Positions 1 to 5,989 of a DNA stretch of 5,989 nt are shown piece by piece. This stretch comes from Deltaproteobacteria bacterium UBA5329 (GTDB lineage: Bacteria; Desulfobacterota; Syntrophorhabdia; Syntrophorhabdales; Syntrophorhabdaceae): positions 51,142-57,130 of the forward strand of contig DHQV01000040.1 of NCBI GenBank assembly GCA_002408185.1, in the 5' to 3' direction. The position numbers were made by a program, and so were the translations under genes. Within the stretch, counting starts at the first letter, position 1. The number at the start of each line of letters is the position of its first letter. Below the pieces are notes generated by a model. The model did not search any database, was not told the DNA's origin, and saw nothing but the letters and a program-made list of their open reading frames with translations.

Positions 1-124
1 GGGCTGTTTGAGTGGGGCCCACCTCGTACAGGGCGATGCCGCCGGAATACGCGGCAGGAATGCAGAATATAAAGGCGAAAAGCAGGTAAGCAGGAATTGA
101 AAATATATATTTTTGCACCTTCAT
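1..124 (-). CDS. FadL/OMPP1/TodX-like outer-membrane transport protein, N-terminal fragment
   Basis: Only the first 41 codons are visible; the gene runs off the left edge. The start is the ATG at 124-122, preceded at a normal distance by a purine-rich ribosome site (AGGAGAGG, about 128-136 read on the minus strand). The protein opens with MKVQKY, then a hydrophobic stretch (about residues 7-25) ending in PAAYS, which is a classical Sec signal peptide. The mature part begins GGIALYEVGPTQTA. That pattern of a small residue, then a hydrophobic-Tyr-Glu-x-Gly stretch right after cleavage, is what I know from the N-terminal hatch region of FadL/OMPP1/TodX beta-barrels, which carry long-chain fatty acids or aromatic hydrocarbons across the outer membrane. 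It is transcribed divergently from the sulfatase operon and shares a duplicated operator with it. The family call rests on a short stretch; another outer-membrane or exported protein is possible. Confidence 0.68.
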   Translation of the reverse strand, partial: MKVQKYIFSIPAYLLFAFIFCIPAAYSGGIALYEVGPTQTA

Positions 125-221
125 TTACTCCTCTCCTTTTATCTTACAATCGTTCAAAGAATTCCGATCATCTCCGCGATCGGTGACGGTGTTCTTACAT
201 GCTGTATTGCCTGTTTCCTCA

Positions 222-251
222 ATTATACCTGAATGGTGAAAGCTTAACCAA
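222..251 (-). promoter_or_regulatory. Predicted sigma70-type promoter for the FadL-like gene
   Basis: Read on the minus strand there is a perfect -10 hexamer TATAAT at 227-222, with a weak -35 (TTGGTT, 251-246) 18 bp upstream. Transcription would start near 215, leaving a leader of about 90 nt. The nearby operator centre (277.5) would then lie about 62 bp upstream of the start, a usual position for an activator. An alternative uses TAGACA (269-264) inside the inverted repeat as -35, with a poor -10 (TAAGCT, 246-241); this mirrors the other divergent promoter. Confidence 0.5.
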
Positions 252-267
252 CGAAGAATACATTGTC

Positions 268-287
268 TATAAGACCTTGGTCGTATA
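268..287. promoter_or_regulatory. Operator-like dyad, left copy (FadL-like side)
   Basis: The 20 bp read TATA-A-GACC-TT-GGTC-G-TATA. The two halves are reverse complements except for the central TT and one pair. This is the symmetry expected of a dimeric helix-turn-helix regulator. The regulator is not encoded in the window and I cannot name its family. The position upstream of the predicted minus-strand promoter favours activation. Confidence 0.6.
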
Positions 288-340
288 AGGGGCATAGCAC
301 CTTAAGGCACGGTGCCGGTTTTGTCGCTAAATCTATGCTC

Positions 341-360
341 TGTAGGACCAAGGTCTTATA
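341..360. promoter_or_regulatory. Operator-like dyad, right copy (sulfatase side)
   Basis: The 20 bp read TGTA-G-GACC-AA-GGTC-T-TATA, the mirror counterpart of the site at 268-287 with the same GACC-N2-GGTC core. It touches the predicted -35 of the sulfatase promoter (359-364), with its centre about 43 bp upstream of the expected transcription start. That position fits either an activator contacting polymerase or a repressor. Confidence 0.6.
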
Positions 361-387
361 GACAACCCGTGCATTGTTGCTTATTAT
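359..387 (+). promoter_or_regulatory. Predicted sigma70-type promoter for the sulfatase-anSME operon
   Basis: TAGACA (359-364, 5 of 6 to TTGACA) is followed after exactly 17 bp by TATTAT (382-387, 5 of 6 to TATAAT). Transcription would begin near 394, giving a leader of about 75 nt. The -35 lies inside the right arm of the inverted repeat and overlaps the edge of the operator-like dyad, so regulator and polymerase would meet here. Confidence 0.55.
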
Positions 388-455
388 TCACAACAGCGAC
401 TCTCGTAGACGGAGATTCGGGATTGGTCCCGGCACTGTAGTTAATTTTTACATTC

Positions 456-462
456 AAGGAGG
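456..462 (+). promoter_or_regulatory. Ribosome binding site of the sulfatase gene
   Basis: AAGGAGG is a full Shine-Dalgarno match, six bases before the ATG at 469. It favours that start over the in-frame ATG at 478, which would be 15 bases away. Confidence 0.85.
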
Positions 463-468
463 CCAAAT

Positions 469-2892
469 ATGAAAGGTATGATTGCAGGTGCAGGTATTGG
501 TGCTGCTTTGACGGCTGTCCTGGCAGCATCAGCAGGAGCCGGGACAGGACCTGACCGCACCGTATTGCCGATCCATGAGCCGGAATATCCTCACAGCACA
601 GTTCTGAATGTGCGGAATGCAACGGCGCCGCCAAGGTTCGAGGTAAAAGCCCCTGTCGGGGCCCCGAATGTGCTCATTATCCTTATCGACGACATGGGAT
701 TCGGTCAGTCGAGCGCCTTCGGCGGACCGGTGTCGATGCCCACGGCAGAGCGCCTCGCCGGGAACGGCCTGAGGTACAATGCATTTCACACCACCGCTTT
801 GAGCTCGCCGACAAGGGCGGCGCTTCTTACCGGAAGGAACCACCACACGGCCAACACCGGCTCCGTCATGGAGACCGCCACGTCATTCCCCGGAAATACG
901 GGGAAGCGCCAGGAGAGCGTGGCCCCGCTGGCAATGACGCTGCGGTACAACGGCTATATAACTGCCCATTTCGGGAAAAACCACGAAACTGCCGCTTGGG
1001 AGGTGAGCCCATCCGGGCCAACCGACCGCTGGCCTGTCCGCAGTGGTTTCGACAAGTTCTACGGTTTCATGGGCGGAGAGACGAACCAGTGGGCGCCGGC
1101 GATCTATGACGGTATGACAAAGGTCGAGGTGCCGAAGGACCCGAATTATCACTTTATGACGGACATGACGAACCAGGCGATCACATGGATGCGGTCGGTA
1201 AAATCTCTTACCCCGGACAGGCCGTTCTTCCTTTACTTTGCCCCTGGGGCGACGCATGCGCCGCACCATGTGCCCAAACAATGGATTGCCCGATACAAGG
1301 GAAAGTTCGATCAGGGATGGGACAGGCTGCGGGAAGAAACGCTTGCGCGCCAGATGAGGCTCGGTGTAGTACCCAAAGGCACAAAGCTCGCACCCAAACC
1401 GGAAGCCATCAAGGATTGGGATAAGCTCAGTGCAGATGAGAAGAAGCTCTTTACGCGCCAGATGGAAATATTCGCAGGGTTTGGTGAGTATACCGATCAC
1501 GAGATCGGACGCCTGATTGATGCAATCGGGGACTTGGGCCAGCTCGACAACACGCTGGTCTTTTATATTCTGGGAGACAACGGAGCCAGCGCCGAAGGCG
1601 GCATGAACGGTATGTTTAACGAGTCAACGTATTTTAACGGCATCGAGGAAAAAGTTGAAGATGTGCTCAGGCATTATGATGAACTCGGCGGCCCTATGGC
1701 CTTTGGCCACTATGCGGCCGGATGGGCGGTGGCGGGAGATACCCCGTTCACATGGACGAAACAGGTGGCGTCGAGTTACGGCGGAACGCGAAACGGCATG
1801 ATCGTCCACTGGCCGAAGTCTATACAGGCCAAAAATGAGGTCCGTACCCAGTGGCACCACGTTATCGATATTGCCCCGACCATTCTGGAGGCTGCGGGGT
1901 TTCCTGAGCCGAAGATGGTCAACGGCATCGCACAGACCCCGATCGAGGGCGTGAGCATGCTGTATTCCTTCAATAACGCCTGGGCGAGCGATCGGCACCA
2001 TGCCCAGTACTTCGAGATTTTCGGGAACCGGGCCATCTATCATGACGGCTGGCTTGCCGGGACCGTACACAGGGCCCCGTGGGAGATGAAGCCGCGGACG
2101 GCGCTCGAAGAGGACTCATGGGAGCTTTACGATACCCGGAGAGATTTCAGTCTGGCGACAGACCTGGCGAAACAGAACCCGGAAAAGCTTAAAGAGATGC
2201 AGGACCTGTTCATGAAGGAAGCGGTCAAATACTCAGTTCTTCCCATCGATGACCGCAGCATCGAACGAGTAAACCCGGCCCTCGCCGGAAGGCCGGACCT
2301 CATGGAAGGCCGGACAGCGCTCACCGTTTTCGGGGGAATGACCGGGATGTCAGAAAATGTCTTCATCAACATCAAGAACCGTTCTTACACCATCACAGCG
2401 GATGTGGTCATCCCGAAGGGCGGCGCCAATGGGGTCATTCTCGCGCAGGCGGGCCGGTTTGGCGGCTGGAGCCTGTACATGAAAGACGGCAAGCCTGTGT
2501 ATGCGTACAACTTTCTCGGTTTGAAACGGACCACGATCGAGGCGAAGGACCCGATCCCGGCTGGAGCGGCCACGATCCGTTTTGAGTTCGCCTATGACGG
2601 CGGCGGCCTCGGCAAGGGCGGAACGGGAGCTATTTTCGTGAATGGTCAAAAGGCAGGTGCCGGGCGGATCGAACCCACGCAGGCCATGATATTTTCTGCC
2701 GATGAAGGCGTCGATATCGGTGAGGACGGGGAAACGCCGGTCGTCGAGGACTACGGCATTCCTGCACCTTATAGGTTCACTGGCACCATCAAAAAGGTCA
2801 CTGTCGAGTTGAAAGAACCGAAAAAGACCGAAAAAGAAGAGGAGAATAAACGCCGCATTGAAGCCGCATACAAAAAGACAATATCGGATTGA
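469..2892 (+). CDS. Exported serine-type arylsulfatase-like sulfatase
   Basis: An 807-residue sulfatase of the alkaline-phosphatase superfamily, which hydrolyses sulfate esters, here probably in the periplasm. Residues 1-24 are a Sec signal peptide without a twin-arginine motif. Asp74-Asp75 (LIDDMGFG) and Asp370-Asn371 (GDNG) fit the metal ligands. Lys170, His172, His263 and Lys431 fit the substrate and sulfate pocket. The signature at 112-116 is Ser-Ser-Pro-Thr-Arg followed by AALLTGR, where close relatives have Cys in the first place. Ser112 (codon AGC, 802-804) would thus be converted to formylglycine. Ser-type sites depend on the radical-SAM anSME, the very enzyme encoded next. Residues about 620-780 form a C-terminal beta-rich, LamG/concanavalin-like region typical of long members of this family (GGWSLY, GTIKKVTVEL), followed by a Lys/Glu-rich tail. 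The length is normal for this subfamily. The substrate is unknown; the divergent FadL-like gene hints at a hydrophobic ester. Confidence 0.93.
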   Translation: MKGMIAGAGIGAALTAVLAASAGAGTGPDRTVLPIHEPEYPHSTVLNVRNATAPPRFEVKAPVGAPNVLIILIDDMGFGQSSAFGGPVSMPTAERLAGNGLRYNAFHTTALSSPTRAALLTGRNHHTANTGSVMETATSFPGNTGKRQESVAPLAMTLRYNGYITAHFGKNHETAAWEVSPSGPTDRWPVRSGFDKFYGFMGGETNQWAPAIYDGMTKVEVPKDPNYHFMTDMTNQAITWMRSVKSLTPDRPFFLYFAPGATHAPHHVPKQWIARYKGKFDQGWDRLREETLARQMRLGVVPKGTKLAPKPEAIKDWDKLSADEKKLFTRQMEIFAGFGEYTDHEIGRLIDAIGDLGQLDNTLVFYILGDNGASAEGGMNGMFNESTYFNGIEEKVEDVLRHYDELGGPMAFGHYAAGWAVAGDTPFTWTKQVASSYGGTRNGMIVHWPKSIQAKNEVRTQWHHVIDIAPTILEAAGFPEPKMVNGIAQTPIEGVSMLYSFNNAWASDRHHAQYFEIFGNRAIYHDGWLAGTVHRAPWEMKPRTALEEDSWELYDTRRDFSLATDLAKQNPEKLKEMQDLFMKEAVKYSVLPIDDRSIERVNPALAGRPDLMEGRTALTVFGGMTGMSENVFINIKNRSYTITADVVIPKGGANGVILAQAGRFGGWSLYMKDGKPVYAYNFLGLKRTTIEAKDPIPAGAATIRFEFAYDGGGLGKGGTGAIFVNGQKAGAGRIEPTQAMIFSADEGVDIGEDGETPVVEDYGIPAPYRFTGTIKKVTVELKEPKKTEKEEENKRRIEAAYKKTISD

Positions 2893-2921
2893 TAGGCCGG
2901 CGAGTGGAGATGGAATAGAGT

Positions 2922-4202
2922 ATGGAAAGAGGGCGGGCAAGCGTGCGATCGGACAATACACCTCAGGGTTTCCACGTTGTGGCAAAGCCTATAGGCCCTG
3001 CATGCAATCTCAACTGCGAGTACTGCTTTTACCTCGAGAAGCAGGCCTTATTTGGACCCCATGAGAATTACCGAATGTCCGATGATGTTCTCCGTGCTTT
3101 CATCGCCGGTTACATCACGTCCCAGCCCACGCCGGCCGTCGAGTTTGTCTGGCAGGGCGGGGAACCTGTGCTGTTGGGTTTGGATTTTTTCAGACGGGTC
3201 GTCGAGCTTCAGAAGCCGTTTTCGGGGACAAAGACCATCACAAATTCACTCCAAACCAACGGGACGCTGCTTTCCGATGAATGGTGTGCCTTCCTGAGGA
3301 AACACAATTTCCTGGTGGGGGTCTCGATTGACGGGCCTAAAGAGATCCACGACCGGTATCGTAAGGACCGGAAAGGCAAAGGCAGCTTCGATCGGGCCAT
3401 GACGGGCCTGAAACTCCTGCAGAAACATGGCGTGGAATACAATGTCCTAGCAGTCGTTGCTAGGGAGACGGCGCGTGCGCCCTTCGAGGTGTATAATTTC
3501 TTCGAGGGGGAGGGCATCGAATTCGTCCAATTCTCCCCGGTTGTCGAGCGCCTGTCAGGCCCGGAGGGCAGGCGGATGGGACTGAAGCTCGCCGGCCCCG
3601 CCCCCCTTAACAAAGCGACAGAAGAGGTCGAAGCCGCCCCGTGGTCGGTCATTCCCGGGGAGTACGGCGATTTTCTCATCGCTATTTACGAGAAATGGGT
3701 GCGCCGTGATGTGGGACGCGTTTTTATAATGAACTTCGAATGGGCTCTCAACGCTTGGATCGGCAACCCGTCACCGGTTTGCGTTCATGCCGGGCAGTGC
3801 GGCCGGTCACTCGTCATCGAGCACTCAGGCGACGTGTATGCCTGTGATCATTGCGTCTACCCCGAGTACAGGCTCGGCAACGTCGCAACCGACAGGCTGT
3901 CAGCCATGGTGGAGAGGTCGCTTGAATCGGGATTTGGCATCGCCAAAGAAACGGCATTGCCGCGCTGGTGCCGGGAATGTGATGTCCTTGCCGCATGCCG
4001 GGGCGGATGCCCCAAGCATCGTTTTGCGACAACTTGGTACGGCGAGTCCGGGCTCCACTATCTGTGCGAGGGGTATAAAAAGTTCTTTCTCCATATCCGG
4101 AAGTACCTGAGGGCCATGGCCACGCTGCTCGAAAACGGGCTGCCCGCTTCTCGGGTCATGGAAGCCATTAAGGGACCGCTCGTCATCAGGCCCGGCACGT
4201 AG
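2922..4202 (+). CDS. Anaerobic sulfatase-maturating enzyme (anSME, AtsB-like radical SAM/SPASM protein)
   Basis: A 426-residue cytoplasmic radical-SAM enzyme that oxidises the active-site Ser or Cys of a sulfatase to formylglycine before export. The radical-SAM cluster motif is Cys28-x3-Cys32-x2-Cys35 (ACNLNCEYCFY). WQGGEP (77-82), QTNGTLL (111-117) and VSIDGP (134-139) follow in the usual order. The C-terminal SPASM region supplies the auxiliary-cluster cysteines 287, 293, 308, 350, 353, 359, 363 and 382, the full set expected for anSMEs. Asp309 next to Cys308 corresponds to the residue proposed as catalytic base. The gene starts 29 bp after the sulfatase stop, so one transcript and one substrate pair are very likely. 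The ribosome site of the ATG at 2922 is weak (GGAG at 2906-2909, 12 bases away). An in-frame GTG at 2943, behind AGAGGG, would drop seven residues and is a real alternative. The 3' end is intact, although transposon debris begins almost at once. Confidence 0.94.
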   Translation: MERGRASVRSDNTPQGFHVVAKPIGPACNLNCEYCFYLEKQALFGPHENYRMSDDVLRAFIAGYITSQPTPAVEFVWQGGEPVLLGLDFFRRVVELQKPFSGTKTITNSLQTNGTLLSDEWCAFLRKHNFLVGVSIDGPKEIHDRYRKDRKGKGSFDRAMTGLKLLQKHGVEYNVLAVVARETARAPFEVYNFFEGEGIEFVQFSPVVERLSGPEGRRMGLKLAGPAPLNKATEEVEAAPWSVIPGEYGDFLIAIYEKWVRRDVGRVFIMNFEWALNAWIGNPSPVCVHAGQCGRSLVIEHSGDVYACDHCVYPEYRLGNVATDRLSAMVERSLESGFGIAKETALPRWCRECDVLAACRGGCPKHRFATTWYGESGLHYLCEGYKKFFLHIRKYLRAMATLLENGLPASRVMEAIKGPLVIRPGT

Positions 4203-4215
4203 AACACGACGTGCA

Positions 4216-4947
4216 GGGTGCGCATCCTTCGGGCATAAAGGGGCGGGATATAGCGTCCATATAACCGAGACCTGCAACAACGACGGCAAATCCGGGATCA
4301 TCACCGATTACGAGGTGCACGGCTCCGCCCGGTCGGATATCGGCAAGGCCCTCGACGTCATCGAACGCCTCGACAGTGCCGGATTGAAACCGGAGACGCT
4401 CTTTGCCGACGGCGGGTACCCTTCGGTCCCGTCCGCGTTGAAGATCGCGGAGAAGGGGATAGAGTTCATGACACCTGTCAATCGCAGCAGGATGGGTAAC
4501 AATGTCATCGGCAGGGATCTCTTTGTCTTTGATCCGGATGGCCGTGTAAGAGAGCGCCCCATGGGCCATGCTCCTATAGACCGTCGCGTACTCAGCAGGA
4601 ACAACACCACGCACCGTTCGCTTCGTGCCATATTCGACGGCGATTTGTGCCGGTCATGCACCATGCTCGATCACTGTCCTGTCAGGGTGCCCAACCATCG
4701 TGACAGGGGACGCGGGGCGCTTGATACTGTAGTGGACTTCCGCCTAGTAAAGGTCTGCTTCTCTGTGGCATGCAAGGTAATAGCGTGCAACATAAAGAGG
4801 TGAGCCCTGGCCCACGGGATTCTGGAACCGTTCTTCGAATACGCTATGAATGCTATCTTCACTTACGCGAGGCTGTCCTGTGCGATGATGATATCGGCAA
4901 CGTGTCCGTCTCTGTCGAGGTGGTTGTGGACGGAACAGGAAATCTGA
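4216..4947 (+). pseudogene. Decayed IS1182-like transposase, C-terminal part
   Basis: The reading frame beginning about 4216 (CASFGHKGAGYSVHITET) has no start codon and continues open to 4800. It resembles the catalytic domain of IS1182-type DDE transposases: a VHGSARSD region, then LFADGGY with a probable catalytic Asp at 4408-4410. A cysteine-bearing insert (CRSCTMLDHC, 4648-4677) follows, and then VVDFRL. After 4746 the text jumps to KVCFSVACKVIACNIKR, which I recognise as the far C-terminal part of such enzymes. The tens of residues between, including the region of the catalytic Glu, appear deleted in frame. The frame then meets TGA at 4801 exactly where a Trp is expected after NIKR, and reads on plausibly (ALAHGILEPFFEY) to the next stop at 4945-4947. 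The N-terminal half is absent. The element cannot be active. The family name is from memory of motifs; the exact left boundary is uncertain by a few codons. Confidence 0.8.
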
Positions 4948-5071
4948 TCCTTGAAAAAGGCGGTTGCTTCTTAGGAATCACATTTTTAAGGACGTCACCG
5001 ACTTCTGTTAGATATAGAGTTTGCGAGCGTTAAACGTTAGGTGTGGTTGTGCGGGGGATGTCGTGATTCTG
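4948..5071. other. Gene-free debris between transposase and kinase remnants
   Basis: No convincing coding frame, RNA gene or clear IS terminal repeat is visible here. It may hold the decayed right end of the transposon. The GTTAAAC and GTTAGGT words at 5029-5042 look like integron core sites but have no partner half. Confidence 0.4.
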
Positions 5072-5563
5072 TCAGGTCGAAACGGTAGTGCTGTCCAATC
5101 TCCTGCGGATGGCCCGGTTCAGGTCCTGTTTCGACTGAGGTTTTAAGAGGAATTCCCTGATCCCGGCTTTCTTGACCTTTTCCGGAGAGATGTCGTCGTT
5201 GTATCCCGTACAGAGAATATGGGGATATCCGCGCGTACCTTGAGCAGCCTCTTTGCGAGATCGAGGCCGTTCATGTCCGGCATCGCATAATTCGTGATCA
5301 CGAGATGAAACCTGTTGGGTTGTTCCCTGAAGATCCTCAGCACTTCGGCGCTTTTCGTGGTGCCGATGATATGGTAACCGAACTGCGACAGCCTCTGTTC
5401 ATTGAGCTCAACGATCATGTCCTCGTCATCGACGAAGAGGATGCATTCGTTCCCCCCCTTTTTTTTTTACGCGAGGCTCTTCCCCGGCAATGGTCTCCGG
5501 TTTTTCTATCCCCGGCAAATAGATGGAAAAAAGTGAGCCTTTCCCAGGCTCGCATCGGGGAAA
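5072..5563 (-). pseudogene. Frameshifted remnant of a hybrid histidine kinase (ATPase tail plus receiver)
   Basis: Reading the minus strand, three pieces join into one protein. Piece one (about 5563-5470) gives CEPGKGSLFSIYLPG, the end of a HATPase_c domain, and a linker. After the A10-G7 run (5468-5452) the frame shifts, and piece two (5451-5218) gives NECILFVDDED with the acidic pair of a receiver, continuing to MPDMNGLDLAKRLL. Near 5218 one base is missing, and piece three (5218-5072) restores ILCTGYNDD and FLLKP with the conserved Lys, ending at a TGA at 5074-5072. The two shifts cancel: pieces one and three share a frame. The expected phospho-accepting Asp in VITDYAMP is Asn (codon AAT, 5292-5290). 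The sensor, dimerisation and most of the ATPase domain are missing upstream. This is best read as a dead gene, though homopolymer sequencing error could explain one shift. Confidence 0.82.
5527..5551 (-). terminator. Terminator-like hairpin downstream of the SYLF gene
   Basis: On the minus strand GAGCCT (5551-5546), a five-base loop and AGGCTC (5540-5535) form a six-bp stem, followed after two bases by six T residues (5532-5527). It lies 59 bases past the SYLF stop codon, a sensible place for termination. The same bases also encode EPGKGSLF of the kinase remnant, so the structure may be coincidental. Confidence 0.45.
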
Positions 5564-5609
5564 CCATGCACGGCCCGATCCTGAGACTAACCTTTAACGT
5601 TTGAGCCCG

Positions 5610-5989
5610 CTATTTCTTTATCTTCGTGATCTTGGCGCCCTGCAGGCCAAGACCTGCCATGAGGCCCATCTCGTTGAAGAAGAAAGCGTACAGGTTAGAC
5701 TGCAAGCTGGTAGTCGATAACCCCCGGGAGATTCCCTTGTCTACAACGACTATGTTGGGTGCTGTACCAAGTTCCCATCCATCACTCTTCTCAAGATACT
5801 GCAATGCCTTGTCATCCATGAAGAACAGGGCGTACCCGTATTTTTGTATGCCGGCCTGAAGCCCATAAGAAACAGCGACAGTGTTGTAATATCCGGAAGG
5901 TTTTCCGTCACGAAAAAGGACGCCCTCTCCGTACTGCCCGCCGACGATAAAACCTCCCTTGGTAATTGCAGGAAAAACGAGGACCGCTT
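5610..5989 (-). CDS. SYLF (Ysc84-like) lipid-binding domain protein, C-terminal part
   Basis: The frame is open from the right edge to the TAG at 5612-5610, showing the last 125 residues; the start lies outside the window. The visible part begins AVLVFPAITKGGFIVGGQYG, then GVLFRDGKPSGYYNTVAVSY, GLQAGIQ, and an ALFFM strand. It ends with a Val-rich strand (NIVVVDKG), LYAFFFNEMGLMAGLGLQG and a basic tail KITKIKK. This glycine-rich, short-strand pattern is characteristic of SYLF/DUF500 domains. In eukaryotic Ysc84/SH3YL1 these bind phosphoinositides; bacterial members are usually small exported or lipoprotein-like proteins of unclear role. Whether this one has a signal peptide cannot be seen. 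An internal ATG at 5819 exists, but homology continues well upstream of it, so it is not the start. No frameshift or stop interrupts the frame, in contrast to the neighbouring remnant. Confidence 0.85.
   Translation of the reverse strand, partial: AVLVFPAITKGGFIVGGQYGEGVLFRDGKPSGYYNTVAVSYGLQAGIQKYGYALFFMDDKALQYLEKSDGWELGTAPNIVVVDKGISRGLSTTSLQSNLYAFFFNEMGLMAGLGLQGAKITKIKK

Larger units (their letters stand above)
263..365. repeat. Perfect 20-bp inverted repeat in the divergent promoter region
   Basis: Left arm 263-282 is TTGTCTATAAGACCTTGGTC. The right arm 346-365 is its exact reverse complement, separated by 63 bp. Read outward, both divergent genes therefore have the same upstream block, GACC-AA-GGTC-TTATAGACAA. 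Smaller inverted repeats are nested in the spacer: GCATAG (292-297) with CTATGC (333-338), the palindrome CCTTAAGG (300-307), and GGCAC-G-GTGCC (306-316). A 20-bp perfect match is far beyond chance for a window this size. The simplest reading is a pair of regulator binding sites, one per promoter. A cruciform or a miniature mobile element is less likely, since no coding or target-duplication signs are seen. Confidence 0.9.

Noticed and set aside
431..444. Possible sigma54 promoter (CGGCAC-N5-TTAA) before the sulfatase
   Set aside because: The essential GC at the -12 element is missing, and a better sigma70-type promoter is present at 359-387.
883..1500. Long open frame (205 codons) on the minus strand within the sulfatase gene
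   Set aside because: It lies antisense to a well-supported sulfatase, its translation resembles no family I know, and GC-rich genes commonly give such shadow frames. The same applies to 2350-2985 and 3209-3679 on the minus strand.
4770..5033. 87-codon plus-strand frame after the transposase
   Set aside because: It overlaps the recognisable transposase tail in another frame, has no ribosome site, and shows no family pattern.
5029..5042. Integron attC-like core words GTTAAAC and GTTAGGT
   Set aside because: No matching RYYYAAC half with a foldable stem is found at a proper distance, and no integrase or cassette structure is present; the short words occur by chance.
4863..5478. 12-bp direct repeat TTACGCGAGGCT at 4863-4874 and 5467-5478
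   Set aside because: About one exact 12-bp repeat is expected by chance in a window of this length, and its position explains neither remnant's boundary.
5028..5599. 13-bp near-inverted repeat flanking the kinase remnant (5028-5040 and 5587-5599, 12 of 13)
   Set aside because: Several such pairs with one mismatch are expected by chance in 6 kb, and there is no other sign of a mobile element bounded there.

Overview
The window looks like chromosomal DNA from an anaerobic or facultative Gram-negative bacterium, moderately GC-rich. An outer-membrane FadL-type transporter implies an outer membrane, and an oxygen-sensitive radical-SAM sulfatase-maturating enzyme suits an anaerobe. The style of the hybrid kinase remnant recalls Desulfobacterota (the former Deltaproteobacteria), but this is an impression and not a proof of taxonomy.

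Layout. Positions 1-124 (minus) hold the first 41 codons of a FadL/OMPP1/TodX-like outer-membrane transport protein. Positions 125-468 are a divergent control region. It carries a perfect 20-bp inverted repeat (263-282 and 346-365) whose arms lie over two near-palindromic operator-like sites, with predicted promoters facing outward on both sides. Positions 469-2892 (plus) encode a large exported sulfatase of the serine type (Ser-Ser-Pro-Thr-Arg at the active site). Positions 2922-4202 (plus) encode an anaerobic sulfatase-maturating enzyme (anSME, AtsB-like). The two plus-strand genes almost certainly form an operon in which the second product activates the first. Placed back to back with a transporter for hydrophobic compounds, and sharing a duplicated operator with it, they suggest a small inducible module for taking up and/or desulfating a hydrophobic sulfate ester. 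The substrate is not determined by the sequence.

After 4202 the window becomes a gene graveyard. Immediately behind the anSME stop is the C-terminal part of an IS1182-like transposase (about 4216-4947) with no 5' half, an apparent in-frame internal deletion near 4746 and a stop codon replacing a likely Trp at 4801. On the minus strand at 5072-5563 lies the tail of a hybrid sensor kinase. It has the last part of the ATPase domain plus a receiver, two compensating frameshifts, and Asn where the phospho-accepting Asp should be. From 5610 to the right edge (minus) is the C-terminal part of an intact-looking SYLF/Ysc84-type lipid-binding protein, with a terminator-like hairpin just downstream.

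Nothing here is clearly a new defence or mobile system. The most original element is the divergent, operator-paired transporter/Ser-sulfatase/anSME arrangement.
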